A stretch of DNA of 64,000 nt from an uncultured Selenomonadales bacterium (GTDB lineage: Bacteria > Bacillota > Negativicutes > DSM-1736 > Dendrosporobacteraceae). Shown piece after piece: positions 8,769 to 16,777 of the stretch (its first letter is position 1; every line of letters starts with the position of its first letter). Under the pieces are notes generated by a model. That model worked only from the letters and a program-made list of their open reading frames with translations, made no database searches and was not told the DNA's origin. The translations under genes and the position numbers were made by a program. The stretch spans positions 86,820 through 150,819 of the forward strand of contig CAMJML010000008.1 of the NCBI GenBank assembly GCA_946407015.1, in the 5' to 3' direction.

Positions 8769-10059
8769 CGGACCTTCTCTTTTCCAGTTCCTGTTCGATG
8801 CTGACTAATTCAATACAGAGAGCAAGCAGTTGCATGGCTAGCTTCAGCTCCGGCATTGAGGGAAAAGTCGGGGCAAGACGAATATTTTTGTCATGAGGAT
8901 CCTTACCATAAGGAAAGGTAGCACCGGCAGGCGTTAGAATAACTCCTGCCGCTGCAGCTTTCGCGACAACGTTTTGGGCACAACCCGGTAATGTATCCAG
9001 GCTGATAAAATATCCTCCTTGTGGACTACTCCATGAAGCTAGATTTTTTCCAGACAGTTCTTCTTTCAGGGTTGCCAATACTAAATCGAACTTGGGTTTG
9101 ATGATTGCCGCATGGCGTTTCATATGTGCTTCTATCCCGGCCCGGTCTCTAAAAAAGCGCACATGACGAAGCTGATTGAGTTTATCCGGACCGATGGTTT
9201 GAATAGCCAATTGTTTTTTTAGCCAGGAAATATTGCGCTCGCTACTGGCTAGCATGGCAATACCTGCACCAGGAAACCCTATTTTAGAGGTAGAGCTGAA
9301 TACAAAAACCCTATCAGGATGGCCGGCTTGACTACAGGCCGTCAGGATGTCAGCTAAAGGGGCCGGAGTGTCTGTTAAATGGTGAACATTATAAGCATTA
9401 TCCCAGAGAATGAGAAAATCGTGTGCTTTTGTAGGCAAGGCGGCTAACTTCTTAACCGTATCATCCGAATAAGTTATTCCGGTAGGATTACTATATTTGG
9501 GGACACACCAGATGCCTTTAATCGACTCGTCATCAGCAACCAATGCTTCTATCTGTTCAATATTGGGACCATCATGCAGATAGTCAACCGGAATCATTTC
9601 AATTCCTAGATACTCGCAAATGGCAAAATGGCGATCATAACCTGGACTTGGACAGAGAATTTTTACATTGCCCAGTTTTCCCCAGGCCAGCTTATTGCCT
9701 GGTAACGGCTGCAGCATTAATCGGACAAATAAGTCATGCATCAGAGTTAAGCTAGAATTTCCTCCTACAAGCACTTGATTGGGAGAGGTTTCCAAAAGCT
9801 GCGCTGCAAGCTTGCGGGCCTCAGGAATTCCGTCCAGGACTCCATAGTTTCGGCAATCTGTGCCATCAGCAGCCGTGTAATCAGTATCATGGAGGCAACC
9901 CAACAGTTCAGCCGAGAGATCAAGCTGTTCAGGACATGGAATGCCTCTTGCCATATTGAGCTTTAAATTTTGCTGTTGAAACCGTTCATAATGGTTGGTT
10001 AAGGTTGTGTAACGATCTTGAAGTTCTAAATTGCTCATTTTTGCTGGTTCAGTTATCAT
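8743..10059 (-). CDS. PLP aminotransferase, aspartate aminotransferase-like (Pfam Asp_aminotransf type)
   Basis: A 438-residue fold-type I aminotransferase with an N-terminal stretch (LELQDRYTTLTNHYERF) and an LNMARGIPCPEQLDLS segment typical of the group once listed as MocR-like or alanine-glyoxylate aminotransferases but lacking a DNA-binding domain. NPTG (about 191-194), the cofactor Asp in LWDNAY and the PLP lysine in SSTSKIGFPGAG (about 259) are intact. Family members studied act on aspartate or related amino acids. An AAAGGAG sits 8 nt ahead of the ATG. It is transcribed against its neighbours and has no leader of the repeated type. Confidence 0.85.
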   Translation of the reverse strand: MITEPAKMSNLELQDRYTTLTNHYERFQQQNLKLNMARGIPCPEQLDLSAELLGCLHDTDYTAADGTDCRNYGVLDGIPEARKLAAQLLETSPNQVLVGGNSSLTLMHDLFVRLMLQPLPGNKLAWGKLGNVKILCPSPGYDRHFAICEYLGIEMIPVDYLHDGPNIEQIEALVADDESIKGIWCVPKYSNPTGITYSDDTVKKLAALPTKAHDFLILWDNAYNVHHLTDTPAPLADILTACSQAGHPDRVFVFSSTSKIGFPGAGIAMLASSERNISWLKKQLAIQTIGPDKLNQLRHVRFFRDRAGIEAHMKRHAAIIKPKFDLVLATLKEELSGKNLASWSSPQGGYFISLDTLPGCAQNVVAKAAAAGVILTPAGATFPYGKDPHDKNIRLAPTFPSMPELKLAMQLLALCIELVSIEQELEKRRSAKLAVHDF

Positions 10060-10141
10060 TCAGTTCGCTCCTTTCCGCACTTTGCGGAGATGCTAGCATC
10101 ATTATATAGAAAGAGTGTACTTTTATACAATAGAAAGGCTT

Positions 10142-10183
10142 GTGTAAAAGGAGATGTATTCATGAATACATCTCCTTTTACAC
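10142..10183. repeat. 42-bp perfect palindrome
   Basis: GTGTAAAAGGAGATGTATTC followed by its exact reverse complement gives 21 bp of uninterrupted inverted repeat without a spacer. It contains AAGGAG-ATG-like signals on both strands, but the short frames they open are not supported as genes. Confidence 0.85.
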
Positions 10184-10292
10184 GAAATGCTCTTTTTAGG
10201 CAGCTTCTTGTTGGCAAGAACTGCTTTATTGAAGGCATGGCACAAGTTCAGAGCAAGCTTAAGAGTGAAGGCCGATTGATTTTGTGTAGATA

Positions 10293-10321
10293 TTGACAGA
10301 AATTTACCGCAGAAGTACAAT
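10293..10321 (+). promoter_or_regulatory. Sigma-A promoter ahead of leader 4
   Basis: TTGACA at 10293-10298 and TACAAT at 10316-10321 with a 17-bp spacer. The transcript would include about 90 nt before leader copy 4. Confidence 0.65.
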
Positions 10322-10420
10322 AACAATAACTAGCTGATAGTACGTCATAACTGTACATGGTATTTCAGTCAAGTTTTCGTAGCGATACTGTCGCCGAAAA
10401 TCCAATATTGTCTTGTATAG

Positions 10421-10486
10421 AGTTGACCAGAAAAACTGGAGGCTTGGTTCGGCTATTGAACATAGTGCGAAACCAAGCCTTTTTAG
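10421..10486 (+). promoter_or_regulatory. Recurrent terminator-coupled leader, copy 4
   Basis: AGT (10421-10423) pairs with GCT (10442-10444), CCAG (10427-10430) with CTGG (10436-10439), and TGA faces AG. AGGCTTGGTT then forms a terminator with AACCAAGCCT, followed by TTTTTAG. It precedes the cupin gene by about 100 bp and probably controls cupin and metY together. Confidence 0.75.
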
Positions 10487-10588
10487 TTAATAAGCAGTTG
10501 TTAGTATGAATGGTAATCGACAATTTTAGAATTAATAAGATTATGGAATCTGTAAAATATTGGTTTGCTTTGAGAAGGGAGATAGAAA

Positions 10589-11026
10589 ATGTTCATACGC
10601 CATTCTGGGGATTATCGCTGGGAGAATGTTCAGCTTCTTGCCTATAAAGAAGAAGGCAATCATTTTAAGAATATTACGCGGCAAATCTTATTAGATGGTC
10701 AGCCGGAATTACCCTGCCAAGTCCGTTATTTTGAGATTGCTTCTGGTGGCTACTCAACATTAGAACAGCATCAACATATTCATTACGTTGTCATTTCAAG
10801 GGGGAATGGGGATGCGCTGGTTGGAGATGCTATTTATCATGTTCAGGAAAAAGATGTTCTCATGATCCCATCTTTAACCTGGCATCAATTTAGAGCGACT
10901 TCGGATCAGCCGTTAGGTTTTATCTGCCTTGTTCATATGGAGCGTGATAAGGCGCTTTTACCAACAGAGGAAGATTTGAAACTGTTAAATCAGAACCCTG
11001 ATATTGCTGAATTTATTCGCTGTTGA
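10589..11026 (+). CDS. Small cupin-domain protein
   Basis: A 145-residue protein with one cupin barrel. The sequence HQHIHYVVISRGNG carries the cupin-1 metal motif (HxH plus later acidic and Gly residues), and PSLTWHQF supplies the second-box histidine. Family members bind a divalent metal and act as small dioxygenases, isomerases, thiol dioxygenase-like enzymes or ligand sensors; which applies here cannot be told. GAAGGGAGATAG precedes the ATG. It stands between leader copy 4 and metY with 84 bp to the latter, so it is likely co-transcribed. Confidence 0.75.
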   Translation: MFIRHSGDYRWENVQLLAYKEEGNHFKNITRQILLDGQPELPCQVRYFEIASGGYSTLEQHQHIHYVVISRGNGDALVGDAIYHVQEKDVLMIPSLTWHQFRATSDQPLGFICLVHMERDKALLPTEEDLKLLNQNPDIAEFIRC

Positions 11027-11110
11027 ATGTATGCATTTTAACTTAGCTGAGCAGGAGTATAAGGATTGTTTATTACAAGACAGCTTGTTTGATGAATAAG
11101 GAGTGACAAC

Positions 11111-12403
11111 GTGAAAACAGAACGTGATTTTGGATTTGAAACTAAGATGGTTCATGCCGGTCATATCCCTGATACGCAGCATGGTGCCAGGGCTGTGCCT
11201 ATATATCAGACTTCCTCATATGTGTTTTACGATGCCGATCATGCGGCTGAACTATTTGATTTAAAACAATATGGTCATATTTATTCGCGAATAAGCAATC
11301 CAACAGTTGCTGTATTTGAAGAACGCATGGCTGCTTTAGAGGGAGCAACAGGTGCCGTAGCGACTTCCAGTGGGATGGCGGCTCAGCTAGCGGTGTTTAT
11401 GACGTTGTTTGAACCAGGAGATGAACTTGTCGCGTCATCGCATCTCTATGGAGGAAGTATTACCCAAATTACCCATACGTTAAAAAAACTGGGTGTTGCC
11501 ATCACCTATGTTGATCCAACCGATATCGAAGCATGGCAGCGGGCTATTACTCCTAAAACGCGGGCACTTTACGCCGAATTAATCGGGAATCCGCGCGGGA
11601 GTATTCTGGATATTGAGACAGTTGCCGCATTAGCGGCCCATCATCATATACCGCTCATTATCGACAATACCATCGCAACGCCGTACTTATGCCGGCCCAT
11701 GGACTTTGGTGCTACGATTACCGTTTATTCGGCAACGAAATTTATCGGTGGCCATGGTAATTCTCTGGGCGGACTTGTGCTTGAATCCGGTAAATTTGAT
11801 TACTCCGGTTTTCCGGCGATTGCCGATCCATCTCCCAAATATCACAACCTGCGCTTTTATGATACTTTTGGCCACTATGGCTTTTTAATGAAAGTGAGAG
11901 TGGAAACTCTCCGGGATACGGGGTGCAGTCTGTCGCCAATGAATGCCTTCCTATTGCTGCAAGGTGTGGAAACACTGTCCTTGAGGCTGGATCGTCATGT
12001 GGACAATGCGTTGAAGATTGCCAGGTTTTTAGAAGCTCATCCGAAAGTCGCCTGGGTGGCTTATGCCGGCTTGCCCAGTCATCCACAGCATGAACTGGCA
12101 AAGAAATATCTGCCCAAAGGAGCAGGAGCAGTTCTGTCCTTTGGTCTAAAAGAAAAGCCGGGCGAAGATGTCCGGCAAACCGGCAAGCAATTTATTGAAC
12201 AATTGAAACTGTTTAGCCATTTAGCCAATATTGGTGATGTGCGCAGTCTGGTCATTCACCCCGGTTCCACCACCCATCAGCAGCTTACTGATGAAGAATT
12301 GCGGGATTGCGGTGTTGGTCCCGAATTGATTCGGTTATCGATCGGAATAGAAAATTTGGAGGATTTATTATGGGATCTGGATCAAGCTTTTCAAACTCTA
12401 TAA
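11111..12403 (+). CDS. metY: O-acetylhomoserine sulfhydrylase (MetY-type)
   Basis: A 430-residue trans-sulfuration PLP enzyme; length and the long C-terminal domain match O-acetylhomoserine aminocarboxypropyltransferase rather than the shorter MetB/MetC. The PLP lysine is Lys210 in VYSATKFIGGHG, with SSGMAAQ and IIDNT forming the cofactor pocket. It joins sulfide or methanethiol to O-acetylhomoserine, giving homocysteine or methionine. GTG start at 11111 after AAGGAG. In bacteria with methylthio-alkane reductase, MetY captures the methanethiol released, which makes its place near a nitrogenase-like operon notable. It overlaps the next gene by 34 bp. Confidence 0.88.
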   Translation: MKTERDFGFETKMVHAGHIPDTQHGARAVPIYQTSSYVFYDADHAAELFDLKQYGHIYSRISNPTVAVFEERMAALEGATGAVATSSGMAAQLAVFMTLFEPGDELVASSHLYGGSITQITHTLKKLGVAITYVDPTDIEAWQRAITPKTRALYAELIGNPRGSILDIETVAALAAHHHIPLIIDNTIATPYLCRPMDFGATITVYSATKFIGGHGNSLGGLVLESGKFDYSGFPAIADPSPKYHNLRFYDTFGHYGFLMKVRVETLRDTGCSLSPMNAFLLLQGVETLSLRLDRHVDNALKIARFLEAHPKVAWVAYAGLPSHPQHELAKKYLPKGAGAVLSFGLKEKPGEDVRQTGKQFIEQLKLFSHLANIGDVRSLVIHPGSTTHQQLTDEELRDCGVGPELIRLSIGIENLEDLLWDLDQAFQTL

Positions 12404-12909
12404 CGTTAAATTCTTCGTTAAACCCACAGCAACAGGCAATCTATCAAAATCCGGAGATTATCCAAAAGATCATTTATCATAGCAGAACCATCGCGATGGT
12501 TGGCCTTTCCACCGAGCGCCAGAAAGCCAGTTACTTTGTGGCCACCTATCTGCGATCGGCCGGTTATCGCATTATTCCGGTCAATCCGCGGGCCGAAACC
12601 ATCCTGGGAGAAAAGTGCTATCCCAATTTAGCCAGTATCCCCGACCCCATTGATCTTGTTGATATTTTTCGTCCCGCCAAGGATTGTCTGCCCATTGTGC
12701 AAGAAGCAATTGCCTCTAAGGCGAAAGCGGTGTGGCTGCAATTGAAAATTGTGAATGATGAGGCGGCAGAACTTGCCCGGCAAGCCGGTTTGCTGACTGT
12801 AATGGATCTTTGTGTGAAGATGGAGCACGGGCGGTATAGCGGCGGTCTGCATGAAGCGGGGATGAATACAGGAATTCTTTCAGCAAAAAGAGTGCATCGG
12901 TTTATCTAG
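12370..12909 (+). CDS. CoA-binding (Rossmann) domain protein, YccU-like
   Basis: A 179-residue protein with one CoA_binding Rossmann domain: TIAMVGLSTERQKASY and the later VNPRAETILGEKCYPNL are the family's nucleotide-loop and central segments. DLCVKMEHGRY near the C-terminus is also characteristic. Function is not established for the family; it may bind CoA or a related nucleotide. ATG at 12370 after TTGGAGG, inside the end of metY, which implies coupling. Pairing of this domain with MetY recurs in anaerobes to my knowledge. Confidence 0.8.
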   Translation: MGSGSSFSNSITLNSSLNPQQQAIYQNPEIIQKIIYHSRTIAMVGLSTERQKASYFVATYLRSAGYRIIPVNPRAETILGEKCYPNLASIPDPIDLVDIFRPAKDCLPIVQEAIASKAKAVWLQLKIVNDEAAELARQAGLLTVMDLCVKMEHGRYSGGLHEAGMNTGILSAKRVHRFI

Positions 12910-12948
12910 ATGATGCTATACCATGAGGCAAGTGAAGTAGGTGAGAAA

Positions 12949-14646
12949 ATGGCTGTTTCCGGTTTTGCTGATCTGGTATTGACTGGTGGTGTAGTTTATA
13001 CAGCCGATGATCAGAATACGATTACTGAAGCCGTAGCAATCCACAAGAATAGAATTATTTTTGTAGGAAATGCCGGGGCTGCACAGGACTATGTTGGCGA
13101 AAGCACCAAAGTCATTGATTTGAAAGGGAAGACACTGATTCCTGGTTTTATTGATACCCATATGCATCCACCCGGTTTGTCACTGTCAGAACTGTATGAG
13201 GTACAGCTGTCCGGTTTAAGCACGCTGGAGGAATATGTTAGGGCTGTACGCGATTTTCTGGCCCAACATCCGGACAGCAAAGCCGTTTATGGACGTGGCT
13301 GGTCGTGGGGAGCTTTTTCCGGGCTGGAGTTAAAGAAAGGTCCGCGGAAAGAATATCTTGATGCGATCACCACTGAGGTGCCGATTATTTTACGGGCCAA
13401 TGACGGGCATAGCTTATGGGTTAATTCTAAAGCGTTAGCCATAAATGGGATTACCCGGGAAACCGAACCTCCAAAAGGCGGTGTGATTGAAAAGGATTCC
13501 CGGACAGGTCAATTATGGGGTGTTCTTAAAGAGAGTGCCATGTGGCTGATTGGACTTCCCGAATATACTTTAGAGCAATATGTAACCGCTATGCTGGAGT
13601 TTCAGAAAAAAATGCATCGCTTCGGCATAACCGGTCTACTTTGCATTGCCGGTACTTTTGCTCCTTATGTCTTGCAGGCTTTTAAGCAATTGGAATCAAC
13701 CGGACAGTTGGCCCTGAGGGTTCGGGCGGCTATCGCCATTCATGCCGATGATGAGTTAACGTCACAGTTTCACGCTCTTGCCAAGCTGCGTGATCAATAT
13801 CAGTCGTCCAACCTTCAGATTATAACCGCAAAGTTTTTTACCGACGGTGTTGTGGAAGGGGCCACCAGTTATCTGCTGCAGCCATACGCCCCGGGCGCCG
13901 GTAAGGGAGACCATTATTGCGGGGAGTTCTTATGGGATGAGGCCAAGCTTCGGCAAGCTTTTTTACTGGCCAATCAGCAAGGGTTGCAAATCTATGTTCA
14001 CTCGACAGGGGATGCCTCAACGAGAAAAATTTTAGATATTCTGGAAAATATTCGCGAGCAAATACCTTCCGGGAATTATCGTAATACCATTACACACTTG
14101 CAGCTTGTCGATCCGGCTGATGTGCCGCGGTTCAAACAACTTCAGGTGATTGCCAGCGTGCAGCCTTATTGGCATTTTAAAGGACCCTACTGGTGGGAAA
14201 ATGTTGATTATCGAATTCTGGGTGAGCGGGCGAAAAGCGAATATCCACTAGGCACCTTTTTTGCCCATGGTGTGACGGTTGCCTCTTCGTCAGACTACCC
14301 GGTAACCAATGTGCCTTATCCTCTGCGGGCAATCGATGTGGGGGTTACCCGCAATATGGATGACGGCCGTTTGTATGGCGTAGATGACATTGAAACCATG
14401 AATGATGAACGCTATTTACTCAATAGCCACGAGCGGGCTACGGTGTCACAAATGTTGAAAAGTTTTACCCTTAATGGGGCTTATGCCTTATTTATGGAAC
14501 AAAGTATTGGTTCCATCGAAACCGGCAAACTGGCTGATCTGGTAGTCCTGGACCAGAATGTGTTGACTGTTTCTCCGAGTGAGCTGGATAAGGTTCAAGT
14601 TGAAATGACGTTTGTTGACGGCAAACTGGTTTACCAAAAGAATTAA
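12949..14646 (+). CDS. Amidohydrolase-3 family protein (YtcJ-like)
   Basis: A 565-residue metal-dependent hydrolase. It opens with the beta-sandwich strand (ADLVLTGGVVYTADDQN), followed by FIDTHMHPPG carrying the HxH metal pair, IYVHSTGD and THLQL in mid-barrel, and SSDYPVT with the last metal aspartate. This branch is annotated as exoenzyme regulatory protein/YtcJ and hydrolyses amides or N-acyl compounds of unknown kind. Start chosen at ATG 12949 after GTAGGTGAG; an ATG at 12910 adds 13 residues without a good ribosome binding site. It follows the CoA-binding gene directly, as part of the metY transcript. Confidence 0.8.
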   Translation: MAVSGFADLVLTGGVVYTADDQNTITEAVAIHKNRIIFVGNAGAAQDYVGESTKVIDLKGKTLIPGFIDTHMHPPGLSLSELYEVQLSGLSTLEEYVRAVRDFLAQHPDSKAVYGRGWSWGAFSGLELKKGPRKEYLDAITTEVPIILRANDGHSLWVNSKALAINGITRETEPPKGGVIEKDSRTGQLWGVLKESAMWLIGLPEYTLEQYVTAMLEFQKKMHRFGITGLLCIAGTFAPYVLQAFKQLESTGQLALRVRAAIAIHADDELTSQFHALAKLRDQYQSSNLQIITAKFFTDGVVEGATSYLLQPYAPGAGKGDHYCGEFLWDEAKLRQAFLLANQQGLQIYVHSTGDASTRKILDILENIREQIPSGNYRNTITHLQLVDPADVPRFKQLQVIASVQPYWHFKGPYWWENVDYRILGERAKSEYPLGTFFAHGVTVASSSDYPVTNVPYPLRAIDVGVTRNMDDGRLYGVDDIETMNDERYLLNSHERATVSQMLKSFTLNGAYALFMEQSIGSIETGKLADLVVLDQNVLTVSPSELDKVQVEMTFVDGKLVYQKN

Positions 14647-14681
14647 TATCCTAGTATTCGTTGTTGAAAGGCGTGATAGAA

Positions 14682-15464
14682 TTGAAAGACCATGTATGGA
14701 TAGCAAGCAGAAATCAACGCTTATCAGCAATGATTCATCTGCCTGAACCGTTTCATGACACAACTCCCATTGTTGTTTGCTGCCACGGTTTTACCGGGGA
14801 TAAAATTGGCTATAATCAGCTCACTGTAAACTTAGCCAAAGCGATCGAAAAGGCGGGCTATGGGGTAGTGCGTTTTGATTATTTGGGTTCCGGCGACAGT
14901 GACGGCGATTTTGCGAATGATACGAGTGTAGCCGGCTGGAAAGAAGATTTGAACAGTGTTTTAACCTGGATTAAATCTCAACCCCGTTTTTCAGCTAATC
15001 CGCTGCTCTTGTATGGACATAGTCTTGGCGGGCTGGTGGTACTCACTCATGAGGATGACCGGCAGGAGATAGCGGCCCGGCTGGTCTTTGCACCAGTTAC
15101 CAGTCCTATCAGTAATTTCCAGGAAATAATCTTTGGGCCGGCTTTATGGCAACAGGCTGTAAGCGGGGAGCCAATCAGCCATTTTTATGGCAAAGGGTTC
15201 AAGCTTAACAGTCAGTTTGTTGCCGATTTAATCAGCAATGATTACAACCCGCGCCAGGTCATGGCCCAGGTAACGACACCGTTATTCATGGTTCATGGTT
15301 CTTTAGACGCTGTGGTGCCGCTGCAGGGTTCCAAAAACTTTTTTCAGACCTATCGGGGTGAAAAAGAATTTAAAGAGCTGCAACTCGAGCATAGTGCTGA
15401 AAATAATCAGGAGGCGCTTCAAGCGGTCATTCTGGAGTGGCTGGCAGCTCAGTTTCCGGTTTAA
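14682..15464 (+). CDS. Alpha/beta hydrolase (serine hydrolase)
   Basis: A 260-residue cytosolic alpha/beta hydrolase. CHGFTGDKIGY forms the oxyanion region, Ser114 is the nucleophile in YGHSLGG, Asp209 in HGSLDAVVP and His237 in LEHSAEN complete the triad. It resembles the BAAT/dienelactone-like esterases that act on feruloyl or acyl esters. The start is uncertain: TTG 14682 has GAAAGG 10 nt upstream; TTG 14661 would add seven residues without a ribosome binding site. It is probably the last gene of the metY unit, since a new promoter follows. Confidence 0.78.
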   Translation: MKDHVWIASRNQRLSAMIHLPEPFHDTTPIVVCCHGFTGDKIGYNQLTVNLAKAIEKAGYGVVRFDYLGSGDSDGDFANDTSVAGWKEDLNSVLTWIKSQPRFSANPLLLYGHSLGGLVVLTHEDDRQEIAARLVFAPVTSPISNFQEIIFGPALWQQAVSGEPISHFYGKGFKLNSQFVADLISNDYNPRQVMAQVTTPLFMVHGSLDAVVPLQGSKNFFQTYRGEKEFKELQLEHSAENNQEALQAVILEWLAAQFPV

Positions 15465-15471
15465 CAATGGA

Positions 15472-15500
15472 TTGACAAGGAAAATAAACGGTGATATAAT
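15472..15500 (+). promoter_or_regulatory. Consensus sigma-A promoter for leader 5
   Basis: TTGACA at 15472-15477 and TATAAT at 15495-15500 with a 17-bp spacer, both perfect consensus. The transcript would start about 18 nt ahead of leader copy 5, so almost the entire leader is the regulatory element. Confidence 0.85.
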
Positions 15501-15524
15501 AATTGAAATTTATATACTAAATTG

Positions 15525-15580
15525 AGCTGGCTGTCATGAAGCAGAGGCTCCGGATAAAACAAGTTATCCGGAGTCTTTTT
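15525..15580 (+). promoter_or_regulatory. Recurrent terminator-coupled leader, copy 5
   Basis: AGC (15525-15527) pairs with GCT (15547-15549), CTG (15531-15533) with CAG (15542-15544), and TGG faces AG. The terminator is a 13-bp stem, 15545-15557 with 15564-15576, then TTTT. Bases 15547-15549 are used by both structures. It controls the NifX-like gene. Confidence 0.8.
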
Positions 15581-15664
15581 AACTTTTTAAACATTCAATG
15601 CCTGAGACTCTGAGCAGAGCAAAGATTACGATCATGAATGATCAAATGATAAGGAGTGATGATT

Positions 15665-16069
15665 TTGGCAAAGGTAGCAGTTGCTAGTAGGGATGGTGTA
15701 ACGGTTAATGAACATTTTGGCCGGGCGCAGGAATTTCTTATTTATGAAGTGAATGAACAGGGTGAGTACCAACTGCTGGAAAACAGAAGCGTGAATCCAG
15801 GCTGCACCGGTGATAACGGGCAGCACGGAGCTGGGCCGGCGGCGTTATTAGCGGATGTTGAAGTGGTTCTGGTAGCACAAATCGGACCGGGAGCAGAACA
15901 GCAGTTGCGTAATCATGGAGTTATCGCTTTAGCTGTTAACAGTTCGATTGACAAAGCGTTACAGGCCTATGGCAAGCGAGGGAAATTTATTAAAAACAGC
16001 ATGCTGCGGTCTCCGGGAGGCGGGTGTTCCGGTGGTTCCTGCCGTTCAGGAGGCTGTCATTCACGTTAA
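15665..16069 (+). CDS. NifX/NafY-like dinitrogenase cofactor-biosynthesis domain protein
   Basis: A 134-residue single-domain protein of the NifB-C/NifX/NafY family, whose members carry or store iron-molybdenum-type cofactor precursors. VASRDGVTVNEHFGRAQEFLIYEV and the NPGCTG and GPAALLADVEVVLVAQIG segments are typical. The tail is rich in Gly and Cys (GGGCSGGSCRSGGCHSR), possibly metal-binding. Start chosen at TTG 15665, 8 nt after AAGGAG. It lies 800 bp before the nitrogenase-like operon and has a leader of the same type, so cofactor handling for that enzyme is plausible. Many such proteins also occur without any nitrogenase. Confidence 0.8.
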   Translation: MAKVAVASRDGVTVNEHFGRAQEFLIYEVNEQGEYQLLENRSVNPGCTGDNGQHGAGPAALLADVEVVLVAQIGPGAEQQLRNHGVIALAVNSSIDKALQAYGKRGKFIKNSMLRSPGGGCSGGSCRSGGCHSR

Positions 16070-16085
16070 CAGGAAGGGAAGACTC

Positions 16086-16568
16086 ATGATCAGCTATCGA
16101 CCGATCGGTATCATTCATACCCCTTTTAAAGAAGCGAAAGGCACGCCCATTCAGCCGACAGCAGCAACCGGTATCAGTGGCGGCGTGATTGAACTGAATC
16201 CTGATTATGAAGCAGGCTTAAAAGATGTCGAGGCGTTTTCCTACCTTATTCTGATTTATCATCTGCATCTCGTTCGGGAAGCTTCCTTGCTGGTTAAGCC
16301 ATTCCTGGATAATGATTTACATGGAATCTTTGCTACGCGATCCCCAAGCCGCCCGAATGCGATCGGGCTTTCGGTGGTGCGACTGGCGAAAGTGGAAGGA
16401 AACCGGCTGCATATTCTTGATGTGGATATTATCGATGGAACCCCTTTATTGGATATTAAACCCTATGTCGCCGAATTTGATGTCCGGAAAGGAACAAAAA
16501 ACGGCTGGTTTGCCAACCGGATTCATAAGCTTGCTGTTACCAGGGATGACGGCAGGTTTACAAAATAG
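16086..16568 (+). CDS. TrmO/TsaA-like tRNA methyltransferase family protein
   Basis: A 160-residue UPF0066/TsaA-fold protein: RPIGIIHTPFKE at the start, then ATRSPSRPNAIGLSVVRL and DIIDGTPLLDIKPYV are the family signature blocks that bind S-adenosylmethionine. The characterised member TrmO methylates t6A37 of tRNA. Short archaeal and anaerobe versions beside metal-cofactor genes may have other roles. ATG at 16086 follows AGGAAGGGAAG, 16 bp after the NifX-like stop, so the two are probably one operon. Confidence 0.8.
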   Translation: MISYRPIGIIHTPFKEAKGTPIQPTAATGISGGVIELNPDYEAGLKDVEAFSYLILIYHLHLVREASLLVKPFLDNDLHGIFATRSPSRPNAIGLSVVRLAKVEGNRLHILDVDIIDGTPLLDIKPYVAEFDVRKGTKNGWFANRIHKLAVTRDDGRFTK

Positions 16569-16589
16569 GCTGATAGAGAAATTTAGCTG

Positions 16590-16618
16590 TTGACAAAGTG
16601 AATCAGGCGGTGTATTAT
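16590..16618 (+). promoter_or_regulatory. Sigma-A promoter for leaders 6 and 7 and the corrinoid/nitrogenase-like operon
   Basis: TTGACA at 16590-16595 and TATTAT at 16613-16618, spacer 17 bp. Transcription would start about 12 nt ahead of leader copy 6. Confidence 0.8.
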
Positions 16619-16635
16619 TACATCAAAAATAGCGA

Positions 16636-16702
16636 AGCTGATCGGAAGATAACCCGAAGGCCAAAGAAACCTGCTTAGAGGTTTTTTAGCTTTCGGGTTT
16701 TT
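16636..16702 (+). promoter_or_regulatory. Recurrent terminator-coupled leader, copy 6
   Basis: AGC-TGA-TCGG (16636-16645), an 8-nt loop, CCGA-AG-GCC (16654-16662). The terminator pairs CCCGAAGGC (16653-16661) with GCTTTCGGG (16689-16697) plus an inner AAACC/GGTTT stem, then TTTTTG. Bases 16654-16661 belong to both, so the folds exclude each other. Confidence 0.8.
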
Positions 16703-16777
16703 GTATTCTGTTGATGGCCGTAGTCCCTATACAATCTATGGGAGCAGACTTCGTTGATGATAATAGAATATTGGCCT

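Larger units (their letters stand above)
10060..10588. other. 530-bp gene-free stretch with palindrome, promoter and leader
   Basis: Between the divergent aminotransferase and the cupin gene there is no convincing gene. It holds a 42-bp perfect palindrome, a sigma-A promoter and leader copy 4. Downstream of the promoter, AGCTGATAGTAC at 10332 begins another GTAC/GTAC hairpin that lacks a terminator and may be a half-copy of the leader. Confidence 0.6.

Noticed and set aside
10056..10326. Short reading frames on both strands through the 42-bp palindrome
   Set aside because: They arise because the palindrome contains AAGGAG and ATG on both strands; the rest of each frame shows no coding pattern.
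10332..10361. Half-copy of the leader (AGCTGATAGTAC with a GTAC/GTAC hairpin)
   Set aside because: It has no RGGCY foot and no terminator, so it is mentioned only within the intergenic entry.
15948..16085. N-terminal extension of the TrmO-like protein inside the NifX-like gene
   Set aside because: The family start RPIGIIHTPF follows ATG 16086 with a good ribosome binding site; the extension is an out-of-frame reading of the Cys/Gly tail.
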